NCBI RefSeq assembly: GCF_021155775.2
Contig: NC_060232.1
Span: forward strand, 28,589,922-28,653,921
DNA from: Neodiprion pinetum
Lineage: Eukaryota; Arthropoda; Insecta; Hymenoptera; Diprionidae
DNA length: 64,000 nt
Reading direction: 5' to 3'
The notes beneath the pieces were generated by a model. The model searched no databases and was not told the origin of the DNA. It worked only from the letters and a program-made list of their open reading frames with translations. The translations under genes and the position numbers were made by a program. Positions 24,536 through 38,800 of this stretch are shown here, one piece after another. The first letter of the stretch is position 1. Every line of letters begins with the position of its first letter.

Positions 24536-27500
24536 TAATAAATACCTGCGGTATAGGTATGCGTGGTGCCGTTTTCAAACTCTGTTTCTTTCATTCTTCT
24601 GATCTTGTATCTTATGCTAATTAAAGTCTCCGTTCCCCTTCCCGGATCACTTGTGTTCCGAGCGCTCAAATTCTGACAGCTAATTGTTCCAGGTCGTTAC
24701 AATTTCCCCATCGTTTTTACACCTCGATATTTTTTGCGTCAAAAATGAACTTACATTTAACAATATTGGACGTTCGAACGAATCCTGTATATGTATATAT
24801 ATATATGTATATGTATATAGATAAGCGGCACGCGTACAGAGTCGACCTATAGATTTAATTAAATCCGGCTTTCACTGTGCGGCTAGTCGAGAAACAACCT
24901 CCTGTGTTGACCTCTCGAAGGGGAAGTTATCACGCCGCGTGCGCACCAGGCACGCAGGGTGAGTGGAGACCGTTTTTCCTTTGTACTGGGTGATTTGTCC
25001 AAGTGGACTGTGGCATTGAGTTCTTCCAGTGATCAAGACACACGTAATAAAAACTCGGATCTATATGAGGGAACGTTTCTTTCGAATGAGGTCGGAACGA
25101 CGGTAACTGCAACGGTATAAGATATGAGGATTTGTCTTGTCGACGTAGATCAAGGATGTAATCTTTACCGATCTTACGTCAACGCAGCATCTTTACATCC
25201 GACTTATCGGGTACTTTTAATACCGACTTGACCAATAGATAGGTTATTAGAGTTGCAGTTGAAACAATTCTGATTCGCCTGATAGATATAATACTTGCGT
25301 CAACGCAAACATAGCAACAACGCGAGCGAGAATAATAATGACAGGATTAACGAGGAATAACAAACGAGTTTAATAAAAAAAAAACGTCCTCAACTACTGC
25401 TCCCGGATTCAGAACTTGACTACCGCACGGTTTGTACCATCTAGTCGACATTAAAGGTGCGTATACCACCGTCGCTGCAACTGTTAGCAGCGGGGTATAC
25501 GGATAATGCCTGGCCGATAGAGTATTAACTGCCTCAGCAACCGTAAACAGCCACAATCGCTAAGAGTTCACTTGTTCAGCCAGACGGTGATTCTATCCCA
25601 GTTGTCCGTTGAATCCTCTCTCCGTAGCGCAGCAGGATACGAGCGGACATTCCTGGGCGCAAAACCTTATAATAAAATATTAAACCAATTCCCTTATGTG
25701 CAACGACTTGCCGTTGCCACACGTAAATGCTCAAGGATAGTGAAGACGAATTTATCATTCCCGCATTGAATGGTGGCGCCTTTCTGTTGCAAGCTCCTAG
25801 CTGGCCGAGCGACGTTCTGCGTCTCACCGACGGAATGCAATCCCTCGCAATGTGGCATGCTCTACTTTGAAGCCGACTAAAATTAACGCTCGTTGTCCAT
25901 AGTTTATCTTGCACTCGGTAATCACTGATTATTCAGCATCCCCTTATCGCCTCGTAATCACTCTGCAAGATTGACTTTGCACAAGTGTGTGAGTTTTTTT
26001 CCTCTCCTGTATCCTTATGATCTATTCATTACAGTATCTTGTCCGCAGTCACTTTCACTACATCGGCTATACTTGGACTTTTTTCAGTACCTATAGCTCT
26101 GATTTCGAGTTCTCAATATTTATTTTTCTTCGATCAATCGAAGAACCAGGAAATTTTCCGAGGCCAAGGGCTCCGCCAATACCATACAGGATACAGCCTA
26201 ATTGTAAGAGGGTGTCATGTGTGTCAGCAGGTATGGATATCTAAGTGAGTGTCAATAGTTTGAGCACCTTGGAAGGGTCGAAAGGTGGCTTAGGACCGAA
26301 AGGTCAATAGCGAGGATCAAAGTGTCGGTTGCGGCCAGAGTCATAGAGAAAATTAACAACCAACAACGCGTAATGCAATTACTGTCTATTATACGTATTT
26401 GTCGTAAGTGTTAGTAGACAACAAATAAATACGTTCCCTGTCCGGAACTTACGGCCCCGTTTTGCCCCCGGGGCTCCGGAGACCTTGTCTTCGTAGAGCC
26501 GCGTGTAGGTGGATGTGGCTCGTGCTTATCAAAGCCAATAACCGAGCGACAAACAACGATACCGGTCCCACCCATGCACCTTGAATTCCTCGAGGAAGCG
26601 ATCGATTCGACGTCTATTATACGGCGTCAGCTTAAGAAAAGCGATCACGACTGGTAGAGTTTTGCGGCCAATCACCGGCATACTTTCGCATTTATGTCAG
26701 CTAGATCGAATAATATCTTTATCGGGTTCTGCCTGGACGGAGGAAGATATCCCAATTTATTTGATTCCTCCTTTACAGGCACAGTGTTACACCATGATTG
26801 CTTGCAGTGTAATGTTGAGAATTGAACGATTGGTATTTGGTCGTTATATCGAAGTCTGACGGAGAAAAGTGGACCACCGCATGATTCACGAGCAAACTTG
26901 ACAGCTGCAACTAGCACTCGGTGTGCAAATCAGGCGGGGTATGACAAAAAGTGTGAGTTACGAGTTCAAGTAGAGGGAAATTAATTAGTCGCGTTCAATT
27001 GAACTCGGGAAAGACCAACCCCAATCGACAGTGGCGTGTTCAGACCGGTGGAAGTTGCGCCAGAACCATAAGTAACACCAGTTCTCGTCTTAAGTCGGTT
27101 AACGACTGCAACTTGTAAAAATGATATTTTCGCAACGCCTCAGTGCTCAGCGCATTATGTTTTTGTCCAACAGCGTATAGACCGACCTCCGAATGAGCGT
27201 TGGTCTACCGTCAGTTATACATGCCTTGGCTCCACGAACCTGCGACAAGGAACCCGTTCGAGATTTAATCTCAACAACGCTCTGCGATACGTAGAGTCGA
27301 GGTATAACCAGACGCCTTTCGTACGTGCTTTTCTAATAAATAATTAGTCACGGGCCTATTACACGTAATGGTCCGCCGGCAAAAGTGATCGGTTACGCCG
27401 GAACGTATGTACATGTGTAAAGTATTGAAAAAACAAAACAATCCTCCACCGAGCCCAAAATAATTCTGTAATTAAGTAGGCAGGCGCCATCCGGTAATAT

Positions 27501-30270
27501 TTAATTGACAAGAGCAATGGAATTCTTTCACTTCCTGACAACACCTACTGACTTTTTAGAAGGAATAGTATTTAACAGTGCCGATATTCGTATTCAAACG
27601 TCTAGAAAGAGGAACATGACTAATACTTAAATAATGAGCACTTTCTGCCGAGTTACTTAAGCATTGTCAAATTGAGTTTACCCTTTGCGAAACATTCGCA
27701 AGTACGGATTGACGTGCTCCAATCCCGTGAATGGCAACGGGGTGATTATCAATAGATTGGCTGTACAAACGAGTCTTGTTGCCTGAAATGTGAAGGCTGG
27801 TGTTTTTAGGATCAAGGATCAAGGACTGTATATAGATCACCGACAGCGATACCGCGATACGCCATTTTTTCACTGACCCCCGTGTACCGAGACAACACTT
27901 TTTCGGCCGTCCGTGAAACTTATCACGAGTCCTACATCCCGGGATGAGACGAGGAACACTTGAATTTACGCACAATTGATCATCGGGCGGATTCGATGGT
28001 AAAAAAGCGACGAGTTTTTTACACCGCAGCAGTTGATTTCTTCCTTTTTGTCTCAATAACTGCATTCTCGAAGAGGCGAGTGCCAATCCAGTTGACGGTG
28101 TTGTAGTTCAGCTTACGACATCACATTTCACATAGTTACGTTAAATCAGTGCATCGATCGACCCCATAGCATAGCCGTGGTTGAATTTTGGTAAACAAAT
28201 TTTTTCATCTTTGCGTCAATGGAGAAACCAGCATTCCATACTTGGAATCCAATGAGTTGATATTGTAGGCTACCTTATTTTCGACACGGATATGCGATGC
28301 TAGCTGTAAATAGAGTAGCTCAGGCGCTTGGATCGTAGCGTGTTCTGCTAATTAGGCTAATTAGAGACGGATTGAATTTAGAAGAGACACTAATGTTATT
28401 TCCGGATTTCTTAGCGTCAGAATTATATTACGTGGGCGCAGCAATTTGTTGACTCAGTACAGAAATACCATAAACCTTATGATATTCAACATGCAGACAC
28501 TGGGTTGCATTATAATGCAAATAGAAGCGGCAACCCAACGCTGTATCCTGAGAATTTAACCTATTTCTGAGTCACAAAGTAAAAGTATACTCTATATATG
28601 TATATCAGTCGTGTAGTCGCAGAAGCGAATAGTTACAGGTAAGCTGATCTGCTTACATCGCGACGGAAAGTGTATCGACGAAGTGTTGGTACATATTCAC
28701 TGCGTACATGCATAATCAGTGTGTAGGTACACGCGAAGGTTTACGATCGTTTGTTCCCGGGCTCGATGTGCTCTCGCGATGCTCGGCCTGCACGGTAAAA
28801 CGCGAGACCAAGAAGTTAATATGTGTACACATGCATGGCACAGGTACCCGTACGTGTGTAGGGAATTCGTGTCTCTTCTCGCCAGATTGTCAGCCGCGTG
28901 TAAGTAATAAGCGAGGTAAATATCGTAGCAGAGTTATTTCTTGTTGCCCCTCTGCAAACGTCGAACTATCCAATGCGACGAAAATGTCCTCGATAGTTGG
29001 ATTTTGGAACAATAGTATGGATCGCGACTTATTTTTATAAACGAATCGGTCTATCCGCGGTTCGCGTAGCTGGACCGGGAAGCTGATCGATGACGGTTGC
29101 CGCTGGCATTGAGAGATTGAAACCGGAGCGTACGAATCTCTAAATTATCGACCCATTGATTTCTCGACTGTCATAGTTTTAAATTTCAACGCGCAGCTAC
29201 CCATTCAAATCACTACCGGTGATCGTCCCGTTCGAATGAAATATAAAAAATAAAATAAATTAATACGAATCGAAGCACACGCTCGAACGAGCTCAAAATC
29301 TATCGGTGACTGAGGTTTTCGGATCTTCGAGGTGGCCTTTGAACGACGCGTCACATCCGATACTTGAACCACTCTCACCCGTTTCCTTGAGATTTTTCGC
29401 TCCTAGCATGATGATATATCTATATAGGCAGGTACGTACGCGTACCAGCATCTAGATTTAATCAAAACGACGCTGACACAAAGTTACATATTTATTTATG
29501 TACGTTCGTAGGTATATGCTGGTTCTGTGAGACATTTGCAGCCCAACAAATATGCATGACTATATTTTCTCAACAAACACAGACCGGAAATGAACGTCTT
29601 TATGTGAGTATATAGCAAACATATTCAACGAGTATACAAACGACGAAAAGAACCGCGATGCGTACCTTCAAGCGCGTACTGTGTTCAACCAACGATTGTA
29701 TTGGGATTTCTTTAACAGCGCTGTCGATATTCGAAGCCAAGTTGTCTATTAGGTTTTTCTTCGCTGTAACCGCGCTACGATTCCCGGATAAGAAAAGCAG
29801 GCGATATGGAATTTTAAAAAAGCCTTGCACCTCGTGAGACGTGCGAATAAATCGGCGTCGTTGACATATTTCGGTCTGTTGTGCATTAATGTCGCAGTCC
29901 GACCTCGAACGTGTCGATATATAGGAGTGACTTAGAATCTTCACTCCTTTCTAACTGACAGATGTTACGAGAGCTGAATACGAGGTTTCATTTCATCCTC
30001 GGTGTGTATTCGACGCTGAACATTCGATCAAATATCAATTCTGCAGAAGCTGCAATTAGCGTGAAGCTCTCGTTGTCGCGGCGCTTAATGCTCCGCCGAC
30101 CTCTCCGACGACCGGACGAGCAGCAGCGTTGCACTTCCATATCGCAAGCTCGACGAAGCTGCTTCGTCGACGGATCGGTGCCTATCGAGCGGTACACGTA
30201 CCTAGTCGAACGATCTGCAAATCAATTGAAATGAAAGGCATAGCGAGGAGGAGGCGTGAGGCAAGGCTCG

Positions 30271-30271
30271 T

Positions 30272-30349
<78 letters not shown>

Positions 30350-30360
30350 AAGAGATAGAG
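30271..30360. repeat. GA dinucleotide microsatellite
   Basis: A pure AG run occupies about 30,281-30,343, with imperfect GA-rich flanks on both sides. The Arg-Glu or Leu-Ser open frames through it are artefacts of the repeat. GA tracts can bind GAGA-type factors in insect promoters, but no transcript start is identifiable here. Confidence 0.9.
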
Positions 30361-32838
30361 ACGACCCGCGTCGCGACGCCGCTTTTAAGAGGGAGACGGA
30401 TTTCGTAATTTTCAGGTATAGGTAATGAAGTGGCTGACGAGGTACTCATCACCAGCGATTAATGACCGATCCGATTCTCGGTGTATCGAGGCTGATGTCA
30501 CCGTCGTGTACTTGAGGACACCAACACTCGGTACGAGGCATATAGGGTGTAATTGGACGGTGGAAGTCTGCAGGAACTCCCGGAAGCTCGGCTGAAAGGG
30601 TGAGGAGACCGCGAGTGACTGGACCAACCGCGAACCGTAATCAACTAGCGATATTACGATCGGTCCCGATAGTATACCTGGTGGCGGGAATTGCTCTAGC
30701 CGTGACAGAAGGCCCCCGTCACCTTCCCGCACCGGTTACTCGCCCGCGAGCCAGAGAACGTCACAATCCTCTCCAAACGCTCTATGGAGTTCGCAGACTC
30801 CGCAGAACACGTCTTATCCCCGTACCGAGGCTGGCAGTCTCTCAGTTCATGTTCGCCCGCTGAACATCGCGCGTCGCTAAACATTTTCAGCCTAGTGATC
30901 ACGTGGCCGACGAAGTGCCTGTACATGACAAGCGTTGGATCATCGAGTTGCGCGGTTGGTTTTAACTAGCTACGGTGCCAAAGCGTGCAGCGCACACATA
31001 TCGAACGACGAAAGCAGAAGTCGAAAGCTGAGTTTGTTGAAAAGTGAAAGTTTTGCAAATTAACGAATTCAGTTCCTGCAGTGCGCTGGGTATAACGTAT
31101 AACTCAACCTGCCTGCCTTCCTGCCTACTTGCCTGCCTACTTGTGTTCGGCGGCTAATGTGGGCCAGGCCGAATGACAAGTCTATCGGTGGAGAGCGGTA
31201 TAACCCGTTGATCGGTCTGCCACACCACCGCCGTTCAGTCCATATATTCAAACGTTCGTAAAGATAGCCGGACGAAATTTCTCTATAAGCCACGTCGGAG
31301 GTAGGTAATTAATACATGCACATATTCATTTAAGAAAATAGCGACGAAACGTTCGAACCGGTAACTCTGCAGCCTCGTGGAATTTTTCCCAACACCGCAC
31401 CTGTCGCCTGCCGATTGTATTTTTAGTATCGACTCATTATCGGCGTCTCAATTCTTTCCATCTCGTTCTACGTCGTCGGCTCTGCCGCCGATGCATTTCA
31501 TCGCTTTCTTTTTCTTCTCTTTCCAAATCTTTTTCAAAATACAAACCAGAGCCCCGAGCAACGCGATTCGGGCGTCCTTGTGACCGCCTTTACTCGCACT
31601 TTGCCGCACTTTCTACGCGGGCTCGCGCGTTCCCCCAACGAAAGTGAATGAGCGCGGCCAGCTGCGGGGCCCGTGTGAAGACGCGGTGCGACTCGCAACT
31701 TGGTAACGAGCACTTACGGTCACTGTTCGTTATTGCCTTGTATTGCCATCGCGAGGATCCGTCTTGGCAGGACTCGACAGGACAACGGGACGGTATGACA
31801 TTTTGGCATGAAAAAAACATCGGGCTTGTTCAAATCTACGGAAGTCTCGAAACGCCCCACTCACGGCGTTCCAACGCTGCAAGTGAAAAAGAAAGTTTCC
31901 ACTCGCGCTACTCGTATCATTCTGCTTCTTTCCCGGTCAGTCATCTTACGGTCCGATTAACTACCAACTTCGAATGCCCGGTGCCCAGGCGACCTTACAC
32001 ATAACGTGCCTCTGTGAGATCAGCCAAGTTTGATATAGCTTGACCTTTCATTCGCTTTCAGGGTGACCACTTCGGAGTGCAACGACATCGAACGCCCGTA
32101 AAACTTCTGAAAGGACTGACAAAGAAAATCGGGAAAGAAGCACGCGGCTGATTCCTCAAGGACGGGCAACGACGACGTTGACAATATTACTATCCCGGGA
32201 TAGGATTTTAATCTGTCATGACGTGTCGCCGATACGAGAGCACCCAAAAACGGTGCAGGCGATCCGATTGACAGGCGATCGATCAGCCGTCGGTTGTCAG
32301 CCATGAGAGCCAAGGGCGGGCGAAAGAGTTTGATCAAATTTCACGTGACAAACCGTCATCACCTCGCGGCAGCGGCGACAAAGTGAACTGTATCTTCATT
32401 GTGGACACCCAAGGTGTCGCGATGGTCTGAGACCTTCGCTTGTTGGTGAGAGTAGATCGAAGAAGAACGGAAGGCCCTACCGCCCCGCGGACAGCCCGCG
32501 CTTTCGGCTTATAAGTGATTAAGACCCAAGAAACAGTGACGCAATTGTACGCAAATTACGTAACAATAGTTTGAACAGTGTTCGCATATACACCTACATA
32601 CATATATGGTAAATAAAAAGCGACCGACATTCGTTTCGAATACAAATAAATCCCATTAATAAGACACACACGTGGAATACAGAATAGACTTGTGCGAAAA
32701 TCATCGTAATTGCACTTTGACTGAACGAAGGAGACGCGGATCTGTACCCGACATAAGACTTGAGAAAATCTCGTCGACTGCGTGGTTCGAGTCGCGTGCA
32801 CATTACATACGTGAAATCTCTAGTCCGAAACGCTAACC

Positions 32839-35800
32839 ATGGCCCTGGTCAACTTCACGCTTCCTTATCAGACGGCGACTCCGTCGCCGTTCCTGCTTCC
32901 TGGTGCTCCGGGACACTCGACGGTGAACAATTTACGCTACAACGCCGTTCCCCCGCCGCCGCCAGCCCCGAGCTACAACAACGAAGACCCTTATCACAAC
33001 GAACCCTACGTTCCACCCGCCGAGTATCGTCACACCCCCAGTCTCACCACTCAGCAGCATCAGAGCACTTATGCTCGAGTCACTCATGAAACTCACTACG
33101 CAAATTACAACCAAGACTTCAGAAGGACGCAGACAAGGCAGTCCCAGCAGACGAGGCCTCCGCCGACTATCCCACCGACAAACAATGTTCTAACCCAGGC
33201 ACCTCTGCAACAGCAGCCCCGCGGACTACATGAGGCTAAACAGTCCCAGGCACCCTCACCCGCTGACAACTATCCCGAAAGACCGAACGGGTAAGTGCGG
33301 ATCAAAAACGTATGTTCCTGAAACCACCAGTCGGCGATTATAGATCAGATACCCCAACTCTAAATGCGGGAATATCATCTTTGGTTTCATTTGGCAGCCA
33401 GTATGATAGCTCTGCGCCTTTACAAGGATCGAACCATTTGTCACTTGTGTCTTTAATTTCATATGTTGAATGACCCGAGTAGAAACGAAAGTAGCTACAG
33501 TTTTCACAATGTCGAGTTCAGGCTCATTTTTTTTTTTATTTTAATCACTGAATCGATCGGAGCGGAATCACCTTGTTGATGAATTCCCGAGAGTCAAGCG
33601 TTGGTATTTTCTCTGTTCTAACCATGTGCCGCAACCTTGAAACAGCCGAACAATAATGGACATTTTGACAAGTGTGTTACACGGGGATTGCGATGCATGG
33701 GTGGTCCGCGCACCGTGATGTAATTCAACTTTTGAGGGAGTTTACCTCTGTTGGCACAGCTCCGGAGAAATTTAACAGTTGATTATGTACATCCACTAGT
33801 CAGTTTATGCGGAGATGAATAATTCATGAAAAACAAATATTACACTGGTGGAAGGCACTGTAGAATCGTGCGTGATATTGCCGATGCGTTTATGAGGTCT
33901 CTACGTGGTTACGGGGATTACGGTGTACCTACACGGTATACTCAGGCTTGTAGTGTCTGGCACGTGTGTCGAGGAGACAATAAACCTACACGCCTAGATA
34001 CATGCGACCAGGTTGTCCACTAGAGCCTACTTGAATCATCGGTTACATGTCTTTCTCTCCAGGTATACCAGAGTTAACAGTGAAGCGTACAGCGGTCCTG
34101 GCGCCAAGACATCCGTTCACGCTGTGCTCGATTACGACGATGACTTCGACGACTACTACGACGAGGAAGAGCAAGAAATGCCGAGTAACACCCACGTCAC
34201 GCCGATCCAGGGACCAATATTTTTAAAAAACGGCTCAGTCCCCGTTGTGCCGCTCTACTCTTACCCGCAATTGAACAACGGAACCTTCGTTCAAATACCG
34301 GTACGTACCTGCCAAAGATGAACATGTTCCTGTACACCGTCACGCTTGTGTCATTCTAAGAAACGGACTCTTTGCATGACGTAAGAAAAATTTTTACTCA
34401 CGTAATCTCAAGGCTCCGCGGCGATCTTACAAGAGACCTCTTTTTTTCTGTCACACCCGCGTTTATATTATACGTTTTTCAAACAAAAGCACAGTACTCC
34501 GATGACCAGCAAACCGAGTATCCTTTTTAGAGACATACGTGGCCTCACGCCGATACAAGTTCTACCTGAAAAGCGTTTAAATACCGTGGTTCGTGAATGC
34601 TGCCAGAAAAAAAGCGTCGTCGTTTTGGTAATGAATTACACATAGAAACGAAACTAGGCGCTCTGCAGGCTCGTAGATCGTGAGATCGCGTCGTAGCGAG
34701 TTTCGGTATTCTCGCTGCATGATGGGCGGACGCGAAGCGAGCAATAAACCTGACACTTTCTAGCTTGCAATTCCACGCTTTTTATACAAACACCTGAATC
34801 CGGAGACTCCGCAGCATCTCCTCGCAGCAAATGACCCCGCTGTTAGGAGGGGAAGCCCCGATCAGTGCTCGACGACGGTGGCATTGAGACGCTAACCCTT
34901 GGCCCCACCTTGTGTTACCTACGGTTGTAATAAATACGGTGACTTACTTTGGATGGGCCTTGCCGGCCACGGCTGGCACGGTGAGAGCCTGGGAAAGTAA
35001 AGTTCAACCGGCGCTTGCACGCGTACACGTGCACCATCGCAAAGAGAATTAATTTTAGCACCACCACTTCGGTATCTCGCAGGTTATGAAAGTCACACGC
35101 CGGTAACCAGTCCAAAGTGTTCTTTATTCTTGGCGGTACATAACGTAACCGTTATTGACGAATGATTTTGGCTCAACACTTCGGTAAACATCGGTATCGT
35201 CATTTTCGAAATTTTCTGAAGTGTGTTTCACAACAATTATATTACAATAGTTCCATGGTCCTTCAAAGTGGCGTGATCCTGTCAAAGTTGGAATTCAACT
35301 GATTGTGAGACTAATTCTATGAAAAGTTAGGAAATTAAACGTCTATTAGACTACAAGATTCCACTACTTCAAGGAATTGGTGGTAAACCATTACACGTGC
35401 GGATGAACTGGCAACTTTTTACCTAATGTTTCACCTTCCGTGCCACTGTCAACCACCGATCAATGGTCATGAGGACAAAGTAAAACTGTACTAGCTACCA
35501 TCTCGACAGCAAATTTATCAGCGGTGCAGTTCAAAAATTATCCTTTGTCCTCCGAGCCGGATACACTATACCGAATATATATAAGATAGGTCGTGTGTGC
35601 ACGCGTTTGCCGTGACAGATATATCGTATTCCTAATTTTAAGTGCGCGTTTAATGGGCGCTGCCTGCCTTCGAGATACGAAGAGCGCGAAGGTTGTTCCA
35701 GAAGTAATGAGTGGGTACTTCGAAATGAAACAGTAGCCAACGAGATTGAACGAGTGCGAAATCAGCTGGCTGAAATGAAGCTGTCGGGTACGGTAATAGG

Positions 35801-38800
35801 GCCAGCATAATCTAACTTAACCTAACGCGAAGTCTCTAAGAGAATGTTCCAAGCCAAGCCTGATCTTGATTGGCAAAACTGGCGACCTTCTCTTTTAACA
35901 AAAGAGATGTTTTCCTCGATGTCATGTCTGAATACGCACGAGGGAGGAATCTCCTTTCACTTGGTAGCATGGTCACGGACGTTCTTAAAATGTGAAAACA
36001 CTGCAATTTACTACATCGCCTTTAATGCACGAAGGAAGGGAGTCGATTCAGTTGGGGATATTACAGTGTGACTGTATACGTGAAATAAAACCTAAACAGC
36101 CCAACAGACGAAACCGGACGAAGCTGGTTGTAACGTTGTCATGCTCGAATGAATTGGCACAAAACACGATATATTCAACGAACGTCTCACCACGATAAAA
36201 AATCTTGATTCTTGACTAGCCGATTCAAGTGAACCACTGCAGTCGTTTGAATATCGGCCAAAAACGCAGGAACGTCTGTCCGTCTGATTTACAATTTATT
36301 TCACAATACTATCCGTTACAGATGGGGCGATACTCGGACTTCGCCCACTGACGCTGCCACAAAGTTCAGAAAATATTGTCAGATTGATTGAAACAAATGT
36401 CAAAATTTTCGCACTTTCTTTTCGTACGTAAAAAAAATTTTGCGACTTTGCCCATTTTTTTGTTACATGCGATAACGTATTGAAAATTATTTTAAAAAAT
36501 GCTGATTCACGGTTTAAACAGATCACTGTAAAACCCAACAGGATTTTCACACAAGGATATGAGGCCGTACAAGGTAACCGTAAAATCGTTGAAAGTTGAA
36601 AATTCGTGACGGTCTGATCACCTTGCGATTCTGGAAACGTGGCCTCATCTTCATGACTCATAATTCTAATTTGGTAAAATAATTGACAGATACAACTTTC
36701 TAGCGCTTGTTTATTAATCACGTTAACGATTCTGTAAGAGACAGCTCTTATAAATATATCATCATTTGCGGCGCATGGGATCACTCTGACCACTATAAGT
36801 ATATTTTAATCCAATCAACAATCTGCGAAGTAGGCACTTTCTCAATATTCTGTAATGAATTTTCTTCAATCTAAAGTAAGAAAATCGAAGAATAATTGGT
36901 GACGAGTTCAGAAAGAATACAAATAGTAATAGGAGACATACGCATAGCACATACATATATATTATTTTCGATCAAAGTTCTTCACCGTTATGTATTTTCC
37001 ACCTATACGAACATGTAAAGTATGAGAGTGAGGTTTGGCCTAAAATTACACACGACTTTAACATACGTCGTGAAAATAAGTTATCCAGGAAAATTTCCGG
37101 AACGCTCTCCGAGTTTAAGACAGACAGTTTGCAACAAAGATCTAGCTCATATCTGCACTTTCGCAGCAAGAATTGAATAGCCGGAGACTGCGTCGTCGTA
37201 AATCGAGCGAACAAGCTTATATAAAATCACGAAACGCGTCGTAAACGCAGCCGTATAATACAGTCGACCCTGTTAAAAGACATCCAACAATAGGAAGCGC
37301 GGAGAATGCAATACAGTTTAGTAGTATAAATCTCGCGTTTGTTTGCTCAGTCATATCTCTGGCGTACTGAATTTACCTGGGTATAACATGAAATTGATCA
37401 TAAACGCCGGGCGGAAGATGTTTAAGTGCCCATTTCGACAGCTTTGTAGTTATTTGCACCCACCCCGACCAGGATCTCATAAGCAAATACCCGGACCTGG
37501 ATCTAACAGCGATTAGACCCTCCAACGAAAGATCAGACCTTCGTTCTGGGGTCAGTCGGTTGTGCAAGCTCACCGGGTCAACCATATCAACCGGCATACG
37601 GTGCGTCGGATGAAGACAGATATAAATATTCCATTAACGGAGTGTTTCGCACGTACGTCTTTTATACCAGCAGTGCACAGCGATCAAACGTAATAATTTA
37701 TCGCTGGTTGGCGAACTCCTTTCACCGCCTCGCTATAAACTCGCTCGTTGCCGAAAAAACACGACAAGACGAAGAAGAGGAAAAAATATCCTCAATTTGG
37801 CCACGCGAGAAAACTGTCGAGCGTACTTTGCAAAGGGTGAACATAATTACGTGCATGCCTATAGATTCGTACGCGTAACCGCATATTACGGTAGCGCGAA
37901 TATCCCGCGGCTGTTAACGCGTAATTAGCAACCACCACTCGATTTCGTCGAGGCCTTGCTAACCGCATGATTGCACGGCTCTTCGAGTCCTTCATTTAGC
38001 TCAGCGTTTGCCCCCTGCGCGTTTGGCGTAAAAATTTAGGTCATCGTTCGTTAATACCGCGCGGCAGTGGAAAGCGCCGTTGTATACATATAACCATTAA
38101 CGTACGCGCGTTTGCAGAATTTTTTAATTCAAAACACACGCGAGCGCGTAAATTATATCTCGACCAATCTACGTTGTACACAATATTTTGCACGAATTTT
38201 CGCGTCACCCGAATAAATACGTACAGGTACGTCAAACCTTTCGCAAGTGTTGGGCGCCGTTTCTGCACTTGAGCAAAGAGGTTGGATTCAAAGATTGGAA
38301 ATACTATGACGTCATTATTGCAACCCCCACCGGTTTAATTGCGATTAACGATCCTCGCGTCTCGTCGTGCATGACTTTTCTTTTGTCTCTTCCAGCGCGT
38401 TCGTCATTAAGCAAGTATGCGCGTAGATTATACATTGGATAGCACGAATCGTGGCGCGGGACTCAGCAACACGGACCCAAAACGGTCTCACCACAATCGG
38501 ACCAACACTGTCTAGACATTTTCTAATGCCGATATTGGTGATTTGTCGAAGTTACGTGGAGTGAACGCAAATGGCATTCAAGGAAGACGAGAAAATGAAA
38601 GCCCGGGCGATATGCGCAAGAATACTCAACATGGCATGCCGGCTGTACGTAACTATTACATTTACGTGTACATCACTGGTTATAGTTGGACCCAGTGTCG
38701 AACAGCCGTGTACAATTGTGAATGAAGCCACGCCGATATCATCATAAGTCCCACCTGAGTAACGTGCGTTTTTCAAGCACGGATATGAACTCATAGCTCA

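Larger units (their letters stand above)
18216..32838. other. Long intergenic region without supported genes
   Basis: This is about 14.6 kb, starting with the 3' untranslated region of kelch. It is AT-rich up to about 19,650, with an AAT/AAC microsatellite near 19,566-19,605. No exon with domain resemblance is visible on either strand. Supported items are the hairpin MITE at 24,222-24,535, a hairpin at 22,419-22,494 and the GA tract at 30,271-30,360. The right part could contain unseen 5' exons and the promoter of the spaetzle-3-like gene. Confidence 0.55.

Noticed and set aside
27667..28086. 139-codon minus-strand frame
   Set aside because: No domain resemblance and no neighbouring exons. 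Length alone is weak evidence in 64 kb.
30129..30452. Arg-Glu and Leu-Ser repeat proteins
   Set aside because: These are translation artefacts of the GA microsatellite.
35811..35825. Telomere-like AACTTAACCTAAC
   Set aside because: A single short copy. Insect telomeric repeats would appear as a tandem array.
36296..36793. 165-codon minus-strand frame inside the spaetzle-like gene's large intron
   Set aside because: No recognisable domain, no splice or promoter context and mixed composition. It is probably a chance frame.
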